DNA of 64,000 nucleotides from assembly GCA_040385525.1 (NCBI GenBank), contig JAZKHE010000006.1, positions 186,001 to 250,000 on the forward strand, in the 5' to 3' direction. Under the pieces are notes generated by a model. The model did no database searches. It had not been told where the DNA came from and saw only the letters and a list, made by a program, of their open reading frames with translations. The first letter of the stretch is position 1; the number at the start of each line of letters is the position of its first letter. The position numbers and the translations under genes are program-made. This DNA comes from JAZKHE01 sp040385525. GTDB taxonomy: Bacteria > Bacteroidota > Bacteroidia > UBA4408. Below are positions 50,939-59,648 of the stretch, piece by piece.

Positions 50939-52912
50939 TTAATCAATAGATTTTTTTAACTCATTTATAAACGCTTCAGTTACAGGCTGTCCTAAGTCTT
51001 TAGCTTTTAATGCATCGCTTAACGCTTCTTTGTTCTTTTTTATGGATTTATACGAAACAGACCTGTTAAAGTAAGCCCCTCCATTTTTAGGGTTTAGCTC
51101 TATTGCTTTTGAATTATCGTTAATTGCATTTACAAAATCTCCTTTTTTAAAGTGAGCCAAACCGCGATAAAAATATAAATTGTCTGTTGGTTCAATATTA
51201 GCCAAAACATACGTGTAATCGCTAATTGCTTTATCAAACTGATTTGTTTCTAAATATACATAAGCTCTGTTTGAAAATATTGAAACCGATTTCGGGTCAA
51301 TCAAAATAGCTTTGTTGTAATCAAGTAAAGCTAAATCGTATTTTTTCATCATCGATAATGTTATGGCTCTGTTTAAATAAGCCTCCACATTATTTACGCT
51401 ATCTAATTTTAATGCAGCAGAATAATCGGCCAGCGATTTTCCGAACTCGCCTTTTAAGCCAAATATATTACCTCTATTACTATAAATTTTAGAGTCTGAT
51501 TTATTGATATTCAAGTAGTTATTAAAGTCATTTAAAGCTTTATCATACATCTTATTATCCACATAATAATTACCTCTGTTTTTGTAAGAAACCTCAGCGT
51601 ATGGATACTTTGAAATAACGTCAGTCCATAGTGTTTCGCTGTTTTCCCACACTTTTATTCTATCTCTTGTTAAAGAAATCATCCAAATGGCAAATAATGC
51701 TCCTGCAAAAACAAAAATCATTTTAAACTTATTATTCTTTTCAATTAAATTAAACGACTGATTAGCAATAATATAAAAAATACCTATGTAAGGTAAGTAA
51801 GTATATCTATCTGCCATAATTGCCATACCCACCGACATAAATTGAAGCACCAAAACAATGGTTATAAAAAAGAATCCTGCACCAAAAATAAAGTCTTTAG
51901 TAAACTTTTTAGTGTAGTAAATTAAAAAAGCACACACCAAAAACAAAACTGGCATAACGTAATAAACATAAGGCAATCGGCTACCATTATCTTGTAATGC
52001 TGGGTAAGGGTAAAACGCTGACAAATCAAAAGGCAATATCATTTTGTACAAATACATCATTGAGCCATAAGTGCCAAACATTATGCGTTGTATCAATGTA
52101 AAAGCATCTATATTAGCAATTGCCTCGCCTACTTGAGCTTTAAACGCTACAATACCAAAGATTAATGAAATCAGTAAAAAAGGAACTTTTTCAATAATTA
52201 ACCATTTATTGGTTAGTTTACGATTTTCGTAATAATCGATTAAAACTAAAACTAATGGCAAAACAACAGCCATTGCTTTTGAAAGAACAGATAAAACGAA
52301 TAAAATAAAACAAAGTACAATCCAAATTATAGCTTTTTTGACTGTTTCTTGCTTGATTTTATATATTTGATAGGCAATTAAACTCAAAAAGAAGAAAAAA
52401 GCGTACAAAACATCTTTACGCTCAGATATCCACGCAACCGACTCCACATGCATAGGATGAACGCCAAATAAAACCGCAACAAAGAGCGCTACTCCCCACC
52501 TATTTTTACTTAATTTATAAATAAAAATAAATATAAGTAAACTATTGATTAGATGAAAGATAAAGTTTACTAAATGATATCTGTAAGGCTCTAATTTGGC
52601 TGAAGCATAATCCATTCCTAATGTTATCATTGTGAGTGGATGGTAATTGCTCGAAATTACTTCTGTAAAATATAATAGCAAATTTGCAAAAGGTGCTTTT
52701 TTTATCAAATCGCTTTTTTCAACGTAAACTGGATCGTCCCAATTGGTTAAACCATTTTTTAATGAAGGTTGAAAAGCAATAAATGTTGCAATAAACGTGA
52801 TTAATAAACCTATATAAAACCAATTAATACCTGAATTGCTTGCTTTTACAGCGGTATTAGTTTGTGGTTTACTAAGCTTTGCTTTTGTTTGTTGAACCTT
52901 TTGTTTTGCCAT
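50939..52912 (-). CDS. TMTC-like membrane glycosyltransferase with C-terminal TPR domain
   Basis: A 657-residue protein. A charged N-terminus is followed by about ten membrane helices with the TMTC/GT105-type motifs GLTNWDDPVYV, SSNYHPLTMITL and GVHPMHVESVAWISERKD. Six TPRs occupy about 440-650 (NRGNYYVDNKMYDKALNDFN, NRAYVYLETNQFDKAISDYT). Eukaryotic TMTCs are dolichyl-phosphate-mannose O-mannosyltransferases, so a role in surface-protein or lipid glycosylation is inferred. It begins 2 bases after the HMG-CoA lyase stop, in the pyrD operon. Confidence 0.85.
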   Translation of the reverse strand: MAKQKVQQTKAKLSKPQTNTAVKASNSGINWFYIGLLITFIATFIAFQPSLKNGLTNWDDPVYVEKSDLIKKAPFANLLLYFTEVISSNYHPLTMITLGMDYASAKLEPYRYHLVNFIFHLINSLLIFIFIYKLSKNRWGVALFVAVLFGVHPMHVESVAWISERKDVLYAFFFFLSLIAYQIYKIKQETVKKAIIWIVLCFILFVLSVLSKAMAVVLPLVLVLIDYYENRKLTNKWLIIEKVPFLLISLIFGIVAFKAQVGEAIANIDAFTLIQRIMFGTYGSMMYLYKMILPFDLSAFYPYPALQDNGSRLPYVYYVMPVLFLVCAFLIYYTKKFTKDFIFGAGFFFITIVLVLQFMSVGMAIMADRYTYLPYIGIFYIIANQSFNLIEKNNKFKMIFVFAGALFAIWMISLTRDRIKVWENSETLWTDVISKYPYAEVSYKNRGNYYVDNKMYDKALNDFNNYLNINKSDSKIYSNRGNIFGLKGEFGKSLADYSAALKLDSVNNVEAYLNRAITLSMMKKYDLALLDYNKAILIDPKSVSIFSNRAYVYLETNQFDKAISDYTYVLANIEPTDNLYFYRGLAHFKKGDFVNAINDNSKAIELNPKNGGAYFNRSVSYKSIKKNKEALSDALKAKDLGQPVTEAFINELKKSID

Positions 52913-52914
52913 AA

Positions 52915-53778
52915 TTAGTGTGTAGGGAAAATAATTTTAGCAAGTTGTTGCGCTTTTTCGAATTCAATGTTATTAATTCCTGAATTTATATTGTGCTTTA
53001 CTAAAAAAGCATACAATTGTTCTGTAGCCATATTTCCTGTTAAATCGTCGGCTGCCATTGGGCAACCACCCAAACCTCCTATTGCAACATCAAACTTTTT
53101 GCAACCAGAATTGTAAGCGGCTTCAATTTTTTCCATTGCTGTTTCTGGAGTTGAATGTAAGTGTGCGCCAAACTCAATATCGCTAAACGCAGGAATCAAG
53201 TTCTTAAATAAATACGAAATATTTTCTTGGTTTGAAACACCAATTGTATCTGCCAAAGCAATACTTTTAATACCTAATGAGCGAAGTTTTTCTGCCCATT
53301 TTATTACAATTTCGCTATTCCAATCATCTCCATACGGATTTCCAAATGCCATTGAAATATATACTAACAACTCTTTGTTATTTTTTACACAAAGATTTTG
53401 AATTTCTTGCACGCGAACTAACGATTCGGCTATAGAAGAATTGGTATTGCGTTGCTGAAAGGTTTCTGAAATGGAAAAAGGAAATCCTAAATAAGTGATG
53501 TTTTTATGTTTTACTGCGTCTTCCGCTCCTCTTGAATTAGCAATAATGGCTAATAATTTTGTTTTAGAGTTTGACGATTCTATTTGTTCAAAAACTTCGG
53601 TAGAATCAACTAACTGTGGAATTGCTTTTGCTGAAACAAAACTTCCACAATCTAATGTATCAAAACCAACTTTAAGCAATTGATTGATGTATTCAATTTT
53701 TTTATGGGTTGGAATAAATTCTTTTAAACCTTGCATAGCATCGCGCGGACACTCTGTAATTTTAACCGTTGTGTTCAT
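52915..53778 (-). CDS. Hydroxymethylglutaryl-CoA lyase
   Basis: Cleaves HMG-CoA to acetoacetate and acetyl-CoA at the end of leucine breakdown. A 287-residue HMGL/DRE-TIM barrel: ECPRDAMQG (catalytic Arg), DCGSFVSAKAIPQ, GAHLHSTPETA (metal histidines) and the signature GLGGCPMAADDLTGNMATE with the catalytic cysteine. Its start overlaps the end of pyrD by 17 bases and the TMTC-like gene follows by 2 bases, so the three genes form one transcript. Confidence 0.92.
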   Translation of the reverse strand: MNTTVKITECPRDAMQGLKEFIPTHKKIEYINQLLKVGFDTLDCGSFVSAKAIPQLVDSTEVFEQIESSNSKTKLLAIIANSRGAEDAVKHKNITYLGFPFSISETFQQRNTNSSIAESLVRVQEIQNLCVKNNKELLVYISMAFGNPYGDDWNSEIVIKWAEKLRSLGIKSIALADTIGVSNQENISYLFKNLIPAFSDIEFGAHLHSTPETAMEKIEAAYNSGCKKFDVAIGGLGGCPMAADDLTGNMATEQLYAFLVKHNINSGINNIEFEKAQQLAKIIFPTH

Positions 53779-54814
53779 TTTTAATATTGTTAAGTATAGC
53801 CTTATTTATTTTTTTAATTAGACTTGGGCCTTCGTAAATAAAGCCAGTGTAAAGCTGTATTAACGACGCTCCTGCGTTTAATTTTTCAATTGCATCTTCG
53901 GGCGAATGAATACCACCAACGCCAATTACCGGAAAAGCATGATTTGATTTTTGCACCAAATAACGAATAACTTCGGTTGAACGTTTAGTTACTGGTTTTC
54001 CTGAAAGTCCGCCTGCGCCAATAGAATTGAGTATTGAGCTATTAGTAGTTAGACCATCGCGAGAAATTGTTGTGTTGGTTGCAATTACTCCTGCAATGCC
54101 TGTTAGCTTAACCACATCTATAATATCATCTAATTGCGAATCGGTTAAATCGGGAGCAATTTTTAATAAAATTGGTTTAGGATTTGCTTTAGCTAAATTA
54201 AGCTTTTGCAAGCCATCTAACAGTTTTTGTAAAGGTTCTTTTTCTTGTAAAGCTCTAAGGTTTGGCGTGTTGGGCGAACTTATGTTTACCACAAAATAAT
54301 CGACCACATCAAACAAACTGTTAAAACAATATTCATAATCTAAAAAAGCATTTTCGTTTTCGGTAACTTTATTTTTACCAATGTTTCCGCCAATAATTAA
54401 GTTTTTGTTTTTCTTTTTAGCCAAACGAATAACAGCTTCATCAACTCCGCCATTGTTAAATCCCATTCGGTTTATTAAGGCATTATCTTGTGGTAATCTA
54501 AACAAACGAGGTTTATCGTTACCGGGTTGCGCTTTTGGCGTTAAAGTTCCTATTTCAATAAAACCAAAACCGAGTTCGGCTAACTCGTCAAATAGCTTTG
54601 CGTCTTTATCAAAACCTGCGGCTAAGCCCACTTTGTTAGGAAAGTCTAAACCAAATAATTTTATTTTAAGTTGTTCGTTTTTATAATTGTAAATAGCTGA
54701 TAATAAATTATTTAATACAGGTATTTTAAATACAATTCTAAGTAAACTAAAAACAAAATAATGTACTTTTTCGGGATCGAATAAAAAAAGAATCGGTTTT
54801 AATAGCTTATACAT
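53762..54814 (-). CDS. pyrD: Dihydroorotate dehydrogenase (quinone), class 2
   Basis: An FMN enzyme that oxidises dihydroorotate, coupled to the membrane quinone pool. The N-terminal membrane-associating helices (MYKLLKPILFLFDPEKVHYF) mark class 2. Also seen: KNKVGLAAGFDKDA-like FPNKVGLAAGFDKDA, INRMGFNNGG, the catalytic-serine motif VNISSPNTPNLR, and GVGGIHSPEDA. The length of 350 is normal. It is the first gene of the pyrD / HMG-CoA lyase / TMTC-like operon. Confidence 0.96.
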   Translation of the reverse strand: MYKLLKPILFLFDPEKVHYFVFSLLRIVFKIPVLNNLLSAIYNYKNEQLKIKLFGLDFPNKVGLAAGFDKDAKLFDELAELGFGFIEIGTLTPKAQPGNDKPRLFRLPQDNALINRMGFNNGGVDEAVIRLAKKKNKNLIIGGNIGKNKVTENENAFLDYEYCFNSLFDVVDYFVVNISSPNTPNLRALQEKEPLQKLLDGLQKLNLAKANPKPILLKIAPDLTDSQLDDIIDVVKLTGIAGVIATNTTISRDGLTTNSSILNSIGAGGLSGKPVTKRSTEVIRYLVQKSNHAFPVIGVGGIHSPEDAIEKLNAGASLIQLYTGFIYEGPSLIKKINKAILNNIKNEHNG

Positions 54815-54864
54815 AATGGCTTATAAATCGAAACCAAAGTTAATATTTATATTGTTTTTATAAT

Positions 54865-54894
54865 TGATTATTTTTTTGAAATGAATATATTTGA
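54865..54894 (+). promoter_or_regulatory. Promoter of the HNH nuclease gene
   Basis: TTG at 54865-54867 (-33) and TATATTTG at 54887-54894 (-7), 19 bases apart. The leader is about 50 bases and contains the boundary-like box at 54935. Confidence 0.55.
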
Positions 54895-54934
54895 TAAAAT
54901 ATATAAGCCTAATGTTTATAAGACCTATATTCAA

Positions 54935-54948
54935 GTTAGCACCAATTT
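54935..54948 (+). other. Cassette-boundary-like box before the HNH gene
   Basis: GTTAGCACCAATTT matches GTTAGTAACAATTT at 56105-56118 in 12 of 14 positions. Both lie shortly before the start of an accessory gene. Confidence 0.4.
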
Positions 54949-54951
54949 AAA

Positions 54952-55977
54952 ATGAGCATATCGCTAAAGACACATAAAATGATTTGGGGACGTTCAGGAA
55001 ACATGTGTGCATTTCCTGAGTGTAAGAAAATTTTAGTCATTGACGAGACATCAACAGACGACCCATCAGTAATTGGAGAAGAAGCACATATTGTGGGGCA
55101 AAAGCAAGACGGCCCAAGAGGAATGAGTTCTTTGGCACCTGAACAGCGAGATAAATATGATAATTTGATTTTGTTGTGTAGTGTGCATCATAAAATTATT
55201 GACGACCAAGTGAATGAATATTCGATTGAAAAACTTCATCAATATAAAATCGCACATGAAAATTGGGTTAAAGAAAATCTCATTTTCGACAACAAAAAAA
55301 TAAAGGATGAAGAACTTTATGCAACATATATTGAAAAATTCATTTCACTAACGGATTTGCATAATTGGAATAATTGGACCTCATGGATTCTTGGGTCAAG
55401 TGAAACATTTCCTAAGACGCAATTTGATTCACTTAAGACACTTCCAGACTACATCGTTTCAAGGATTTGGCCGAATAGATATAGACCTCTCGAATCGGCA
55501 CTAATTAATTTTAAGAATGTGGTAAATGACTTGATGAAAGTTTATTATGAATATCCTAATGAAAGACCAGACGGATATTCAATAGAAAAATTCTATAAAA
55601 AATATTATCGTGAGAGATTTAATGATGAAGAAAGTTATAGTTTTGAGAACGAACAAATAGCTTTGAAAAAATATACATATCATGTGATGTTAATCGAAGA
55701 CTTTGTTCTTGAACTGACAAGAGCTGCAAATTATGTTTGCGACCAAGTTAGAAATTTCATTTTTGAGGGTTTTAGAATTGAAGAAGGGGCTTTACTTGTA
55801 ACACGTGGTGATATTTTGGGTTATAAAACATTCAGAGTTGAATACAGAGGTGAGCAAAGAGTTGAAATTCCATACCCTGGACTTAGAGCATTTATGGAGC
55901 AACGAGCGACAAGGGATATGCACATTGGTGAAGGAGTTGAGGAAGATTATTTTATGAAAATGCCGTGGGAAGAATAA
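54952..55977 (+). CDS. HNH endonuclease-domain protein
   Basis: A 341-residue protein. The N-terminal HNH domain (about 10-110) has C19 and C24, the catalytic GEEAHIVGQ (H46), the GPR loop, RDKYDNLILLCSVHH (N71, C76, H79, H80) and YKIAHENWV. The remaining 230 residues are helical with no recognised domain (YRPLESALINFKNVVNDLMK, YTYHVMLIEDFVLELTRAAN). HNH nucleases of this shape occur as effectors in anti-phage systems, but no sensor gene is adjacent. It is the first of three accessory genes separated by attC-like palindromes. Confidence 0.82.
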   Translation: MSISLKTHKMIWGRSGNMCAFPECKKILVIDETSTDDPSVIGEEAHIVGQKQDGPRGMSSLAPEQRDKYDNLILLCSVHHKIIDDQVNEYSIEKLHQYKIAHENWVKENLIFDNKKIKDEELYATYIEKFISLTDLHNWNNWTSWILGSSETFPKTQFDSLKTLPDYIVSRIWPNRYRPLESALINFKNVVNDLMKVYYEYPNERPDGYSIEKFYKKYYRERFNDEESYSFENEQIALKKYTYHVMLIEDFVLELTRAANYVCDQVRNFIFEGFRIEEGALLVTRGDILGYKTFRVEYRGEQRVEIPYPGLRAFMEQRATRDMHIGEGVEEDYFMKMPWEE

Positions 55978-55982
55978 ACAGG

Positions 55983-56118
55983 TCATAACACAGATTTTGC
56001 GTCAGGCGGGCTGAAATGTAAACTTGGGCTTTGTGCTTCTAAAGAACTTTAGTGATTGATTGAAATTTTTACTCCGAAACCCGCCCGAACGCAAAGCCCA
56101 AAACGTTAGTAACAATTT
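55983..56118. repeat. attC-like imperfect palindrome (site 1)
   Basis: It begins 6 bases after the HNH stop with TCATAAC and ends with GTTAGTAACAATTT before the next gene. TAAC (55986) pairs with GTTA (56105). Inside, TTTGCGT plus GGCGGG (55996-56010) pairs with CCCGCC and ACGCAAA (56080-56095). A second element, TTGGGCTTTG (56024-56033), can alternatively pair with CAAAGCCCAA (56092-56101). The architecture is that of integron recombination sites, though the end boxes do not match the RYYYAAC/GTTRRRY consensus. Confidence 0.55.
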
Positions 56119-56134
56119 TTGAAACAAGACCCGA

Positions 56135-56869
56135 ATGAAATACTTTATATCAATATTTTTACTTCTTATTATCGCTTGTAAGTCCAAGACAGACCAAAGG
56201 GTTAGTGATAATAAACCATTGGACAATATGATATTTCAGACTAACCTTGACATGACTGACACAACTTGTATTATTGGGATTCAAAAAGCACGGAAAGACC
56301 TTGAAAATAAATTGTATAAAAAAATTTCATACGGTATTGTTGGTTTTAGTGATGAATATATTGAAGTAATGAAAAAGGACTATAATATTGAAGTTGAAAA
56401 TATAGGATGTGTAGTAGATGGAAGTGAAGATTGTTATAATAGCATCATGGACAGTGCTATCATTGTTAAATTTGGGCGAGATCTGTTTTTAATTGCCCAA
56501 AAGAAGGCTGATAGCATAGCCATAAAAAATTCAAAATTACCTTCTCTTCAGACACTCCAACGCGTAGACGAAGAACCTAAATTTATAGGAGGCGAACAAC
56601 AACTCATGAACTTTTTAACCCAAAACACAAACTATCCAAAATCAGCTATTCAAAATAAGATTCAAGGACAAGTATTTGTTCAGTTTACCATTGACAATTT
56701 AGGCAATGTGAATGAGGTCTCGATATTAAAAGGACTTTCATCTGATCTTGACAAAGAAAGTTTAAGGGTAATTAAATTAATGCCCAAATGGGAGCCAGCA
56801 AAATTGAATGGTAAAAATGTAAGTTATACAATGCGAATTCCACTTCGTTTTAAATTGGACAACAAATAA
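56135..56869 (+). CDS. Lipoprotein with a C-terminal TonB domain
   Basis: A 244-residue protein with a lipobox (LLLIIACKSK, Cys15), a 120-residue region of unknown fold and a C-terminal TonB domain (FIGGEQQLMNFLTQNTNYPK, GQVFVQFTIDNLGNVNEVSI, LRVIKLMPKWEPAKLNGKNV, YTMRIPLRFKL). A true energy transducer needs an inner-membrane N-terminal helix, which is absent, so this is a TonB-fold lipoprotein of unknown role rather than a transducer. It lies between two attC-like palindromes. Confidence 0.82.
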   Translation: MKYFISIFLLLIIACKSKTDQRVSDNKPLDNMIFQTNLDMTDTTCIIGIQKARKDLENKLYKKISYGIVGFSDEYIEVMKKDYNIEVENIGCVVDGSEDCYNSIMDSAIIVKFGRDLFLIAQKKADSIAIKNSKLPSLQTLQRVDEEPKFIGGEQQLMNFLTQNTNYPKSAIQNKIQGQVFVQFTIDNLGNVNEVSILKGLSSDLDKESLRVIKLMPKWEPAKLNGKNVSYTMRIPLRFKLDNK

Positions 56870-56876
56870 AAACTGG

Positions 56877-56966
56877 TACTAACTGCACCTACAAGAAATT
56901 GTCGGTTCAGTACTTAAATAAAGTTTTGCGCATCGAAATCGCCAACTTCTTGTAGCTACAAAACGT
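56877..56966. repeat. attC-like imperfect palindrome (site 2)
   Basis: It starts with TACTAAC 8 bases after the TonB-lipoprotein stop and ends with CAAAACGT. CTACAAGAA (56889-56897) pairs perfectly with TTCTTGTAG (56947-56955), and flanking TTGTCGG/CGCCAAC extends the stem imperfectly. Confidence 0.5.
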
Positions 56967-57036
56967 ATAATACAACCTCGCCAATCTTCATAAATTGTTG
57001 TTTATTCCATATTTATTTTTGATTTTTACAAATGTA

Positions 57037-57429
57037 ATGACAGAACAAATAGCGACAGCAACCTTAGTCAACAAAGACTATATTGAATTAACTTTTCTAA
57101 GGGAAAATATAACCCTTGACGTTAATGAGGTTAAAGAAGGCTGGTCAAAAGCACAAAAACTATCTCCAGACAAAAAGACAGCAGTTTTATTGAAAACAGG
57201 TAAATGGACTTTACTTGAAAATGAAGCGCGTAACTATGTAATGAACGAATTTAAGACTTGGCCCTGTGTTGCAATAGTGGTGGACAACCTTGGACAACGC
57301 TTAATGGGGCAAGTGGTAATAAACTTAACGGGAAAAAGCAACCAGATAAAGCTTTTTGAAAATGAATTAAAAGCAAAAGAGTGGTTAATAAACAAAATTT
57401 CCAAAAATAAATTTGAAGATAGAACATAG
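57037..57429 (+). CDS. STAS/SEC14-like small protein
   Basis: About 130 residues from the ATG at 57037; an upstream in-frame TTG at 56995 would add an unlikely hydrophobic leader. The pattern of alternating strands and helices, with KKTAVLLKTGKWTLLENEAR, VAIVVDNLGQRLMGQVVIN and a C-terminal FENELKAKEWLINKI, is typical of a family found in Bacteroidota and related to STAS/SEC14 folds. No phosphorylatable DSSG loop is present. It is the third accessory gene, after attC-like site 2 and before another palindrome. Confidence 0.6.
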   Translation: MTEQIATATLVNKDYIELTFLRENITLDVNEVKEGWSKAQKLSPDKKTAVLLKTGKWTLLENEARNYVMNEFKTWPCVAIVVDNLGQRLMGQVVINLTGKSNQIKLFENELKAKEWLINKISKNKFEDRT

Positions 57430-57435
57430 ACTTGA

Positions 57436-57488
57436 GCAAGTTTTGTTACATAATTTGATAGTAAACAATTTAAAACAAAAAAACTTGC
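57436..57488. repeat. Third palindrome of the accessory block
   Basis: GCAAGTTTTGTT (57436-57447) pairs with AAC-A-run-CTTGC (57474-57488) with three unpaired A. It follows the STAS-like gene by 6 bases, like the other two palindromes, but lacks clear end boxes. Confidence 0.4.
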
Positions 57489-57631
57489 CAAATCTGTTAC
57501 CAATACACGACGAAGATAAATCCGCTTGAAAATTTTTCAGGCAATTTTTTAACTATTTTTCAAAAAAAAAAGTTTCATTTAGAAACCATAACGGAATAAT
57601 TAATTACCTTAACTAAAAAAATAGACAGATT

Positions 57632-58117
57632 ATGAGAGGCATCGTTTTTTTATTTGTTGGAATTGTTCTTATTGCTGTAGGAATTATTGTTTCGCAATCT
57701 AACATGAAAGTAAAAATTAATCGTCAGCGTGCTAATGCTGAAGATAGCAAAACCGCCATAAGCTATGTTGCATGGGGACTAGAAGGCTTAGGTGGTATAT
57801 TTGCTTTAATTGGAGTGATGGGTGTTATTCGTGGTAAGAAACAAAATAAGCGTAACCACTACATTCTGCAAAATGGCATTTCGGCTGAAGGTACAGTAAC
57901 TTTTGTAGATAAGAATTATGCTGTTCTCGTTAATAAAAAACCTATTTACTCCATTGTAGAATATACCTATGTTGACAGTACAGGAAGTCAGCACACAAGA
58001 AAAGTAAGTAACATTAGTAGTGATATAGTTATTCGCAAGCAAATTTTGGTTGGCTCAAAAATCCAAATCAAGTATGCTTCAGAAAATCCTAGCGAAAGTG
58101 TAATGGTTTTGGCATAA
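57632..58117 (+). CDS. DUF3592 membrane protein
   Basis: A 161-residue protein with two membrane segments (IVFLFVGIVLIAVGIIV and WGLEGLGGIFALIGVMGVI). A cytosolic or periplasmic beta domain follows (GTVTFVDKNYAVLVNKKPIY, VEYTYVDSTGSQHTRKVSN, KIQIKYASENPSESVMV), as in the DUF3592 family. Function unknown. Nothing recognisable lies between its end and the 2H phosphoesterase at 58394. Confidence 0.75.
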   Translation: MRGIVFLFVGIVLIAVGIIVSQSNMKVKINRQRANAEDSKTAISYVAWGLEGLGGIFALIGVMGVIRGKKQNKRNHYILQNGISAEGTVTFVDKNYAVLVNKKPIYSIVEYTYVDSTGSQHTRKVSNISSDIVIRKQILVGSKIQIKYASENPSESVMVLA

Positions 58118-58393
58118 TCTTTTGTAATTATAAGGAATTCTGTAAGCAATTAATTAGTGTTGTTTTTCTAAACTCTATTATGAAATAAATTTCTGTACGA
58201 TATACCTAAAAAAAGGTTTGTAAAAGCCTTAGAATTGGCTTAATTAACTATACCTACATTGCTAAAATTCATATCAAAGAGCTATTTTATAGTTGTATTT
58301 TTAAATAATTTCGGCGAAAAAAATACAATTCAATTTATAAATTAAAACATTAAAATTAGGCTTATTGCAATTTATTTTGCTATTTTGAAGCTT

Positions 58394-58948
58394 ATGCAAA
58401 CTAAAACAAAGTACTTAATAGCTGTAATTCCGCCAGAGCCTATTTATTCAGAAATAATAGCATTTAAAAACGAAATTCATAAAAATTATAATTCAAAAGG
58501 TTCGCTTAATTCGCCTCCGCACATTACCTTGCACATGCCTTTTGAATTTAGCGATAAAAAACTCGATTTACTTTATTCTTCGCTTGATGATATTGCAAAA
58601 TCTGCTACCAATTTTGAAGTTGAACTAAGTAATTTTGGCTTTTTTGAGCCGAGAGTTATTTTTGTAGCTGTTGAAAAAAATGATGCTTTGGCTGATTTAC
58701 ATTTTAAAATTAAAGAAAAAGTAAAGCTAAAACACTTTATTTTTAATGCCAATTACAGAGATAGAATTGATTTTAGACCGCATATTACCATTGGTTTTAG
58801 AGATTTAAAAAAAGAACAATTTTATTTAGCCAAAACAGAATTTGAGAAAAAGGAGTTTAAAAAAAGTTTCGCTGTAAATTCTTTTTTTCTGTTGGAGAAA
58901 AAAGATAAAACTTGGGAAATTAAAAAAGAATTTACCTTTAATGCTTAG
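58394..58948 (+). CDS. 2H phosphoesterase, 2'-5' RNA ligase family
   Basis: A 184-residue protein with two H-x-T/S motifs: PPHITLHMPF and RPHITIGF. These two histidine motifs define the 2H superfamily (LigT/ThpR), which hydrolyses or ligates 2',5' or cyclic phosphodiester bonds in RNA. The substrate is unknown. The ATG at 58394 was preferred over a TTG at 58385. The next gene follows by 10 bases on the same strand. Confidence 0.87.
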   Translation: MQTKTKYLIAVIPPEPIYSEIIAFKNEIHKNYNSKGSLNSPPHITLHMPFEFSDKKLDLLYSSLDDIAKSATNFEVELSNFGFFEPRVIFVAVEKNDALADLHFKIKEKVKLKHFIFNANYRDRIDFRPHITIGFRDLKKEQFYLAKTEFEKKEFKKSFAVNSFFLLEKKDKTWEIKKEFTFNA

Positions 58949-58958
58949 TTTTTAATAC

Positions 58959-59648
58959 ATGTCAGCAAAAAAAGACTTTCCACTTTTAGTTAAACTTTCC
59001 AGTTATATGCTTCCCTATCAAATTGATCAAAAAGAAGGGAAACTTACCCAATACATTGAAGTTGTAGTTGATGGCGGAAAATTGCTAATGAATACAAGCA
59101 AAGTAAATTATTCGTTTGGAACGCTGCATACAGTGTTTTTAGAAAGTTTTAAAAAGTTAGAAATTCAAAATCGCGAAATAAAAAAAGTATTGATTTTAGG
59201 TTTTGGCGGTGGAAGCATTGTTGCGATGCTAAACGATGATTTTAATATTAACACAAAAACCATTGGTGTAGAGGCAGACGACGTGGTTATTGAATTAGCA
59301 AAAAAACATTTTAATTTAGAAAAATATACTGATTTAACTTTAGTTAATGAAGACGCTTTTAATTACGTTTTGAACTGCAAAGAGCAATTTGATTTAATTG
59401 CAGTAGATATTTTTATAGATGACCTTACTCCTACTCAATTCTCGAATAAAGAGTTTGTTTTAGCATTAAACAAGCTGATTGCACCAAATGGTTTGGTGTG
59501 TTATAACCGAATGGTTTCTAAATCGGGTACTAAAAACGAAGCACAAAAACTAATACAATTAATAAACGAAACAGGCAATAAACAGCAGTTGTTTGAATAC
59601 AAATTGGGTGGCTCTGTTAATTGGATGATTGCTTACGAAAGCAAATAA
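58959..59648 (+). CDS. Spermidine synthase-like methyltransferase-fold protein
   Basis: A 229-residue protein with the Rossmann core of spermidine synthases: VLILGFGGGSIVAML (cofactor loop), TIGVEADDVVIELAKKHF, NEDAFNYV, and FDLIAVDIFIDDLTP (the active-site Asp region). An N-terminal beta-domain precedes it (EGKLTQYIEVVVDGGKLLMN). True polyamine synthesis is uncertain because the second active-site Asp context is divergent. It is cotranscribed with the 2H phosphoesterase and ends at a terminator. Confidence 0.8.
   Translation: MSAKKDFPLLVKLSSYMLPYQIDQKEGKLTQYIEVVVDGGKLLMNTSKVNYSFGTLHTVFLESFKKLEIQNREIKKVLILGFGGGSIVAMLNDDFNINTKTIGVEADDVVIELAKKHFNLEKYTDLTLVNEDAFNYVLNCKEQFDLIAVDIFIDDLTPTQFSNKEFVLALNKLIAPNGLVCYNRMVSKSGTKNEAQKLIQLINETGNKQQLFEYKLGGSVNWMIAYESK

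Noticed and set aside
56995..57036. N-terminal membrane leader for the STAS/SEC14-like protein
   Set aside because: It depends on a TTG start and overlaps the region next to the cassette boundary; the ATG at 57037 gives a typical soluble family start.
54935..57631. Classical integron
   Set aside because: No IntI gene and no consensus RYYYAAC/GTTRRRY boxes; only the cassette-like layout is kept as a finding.
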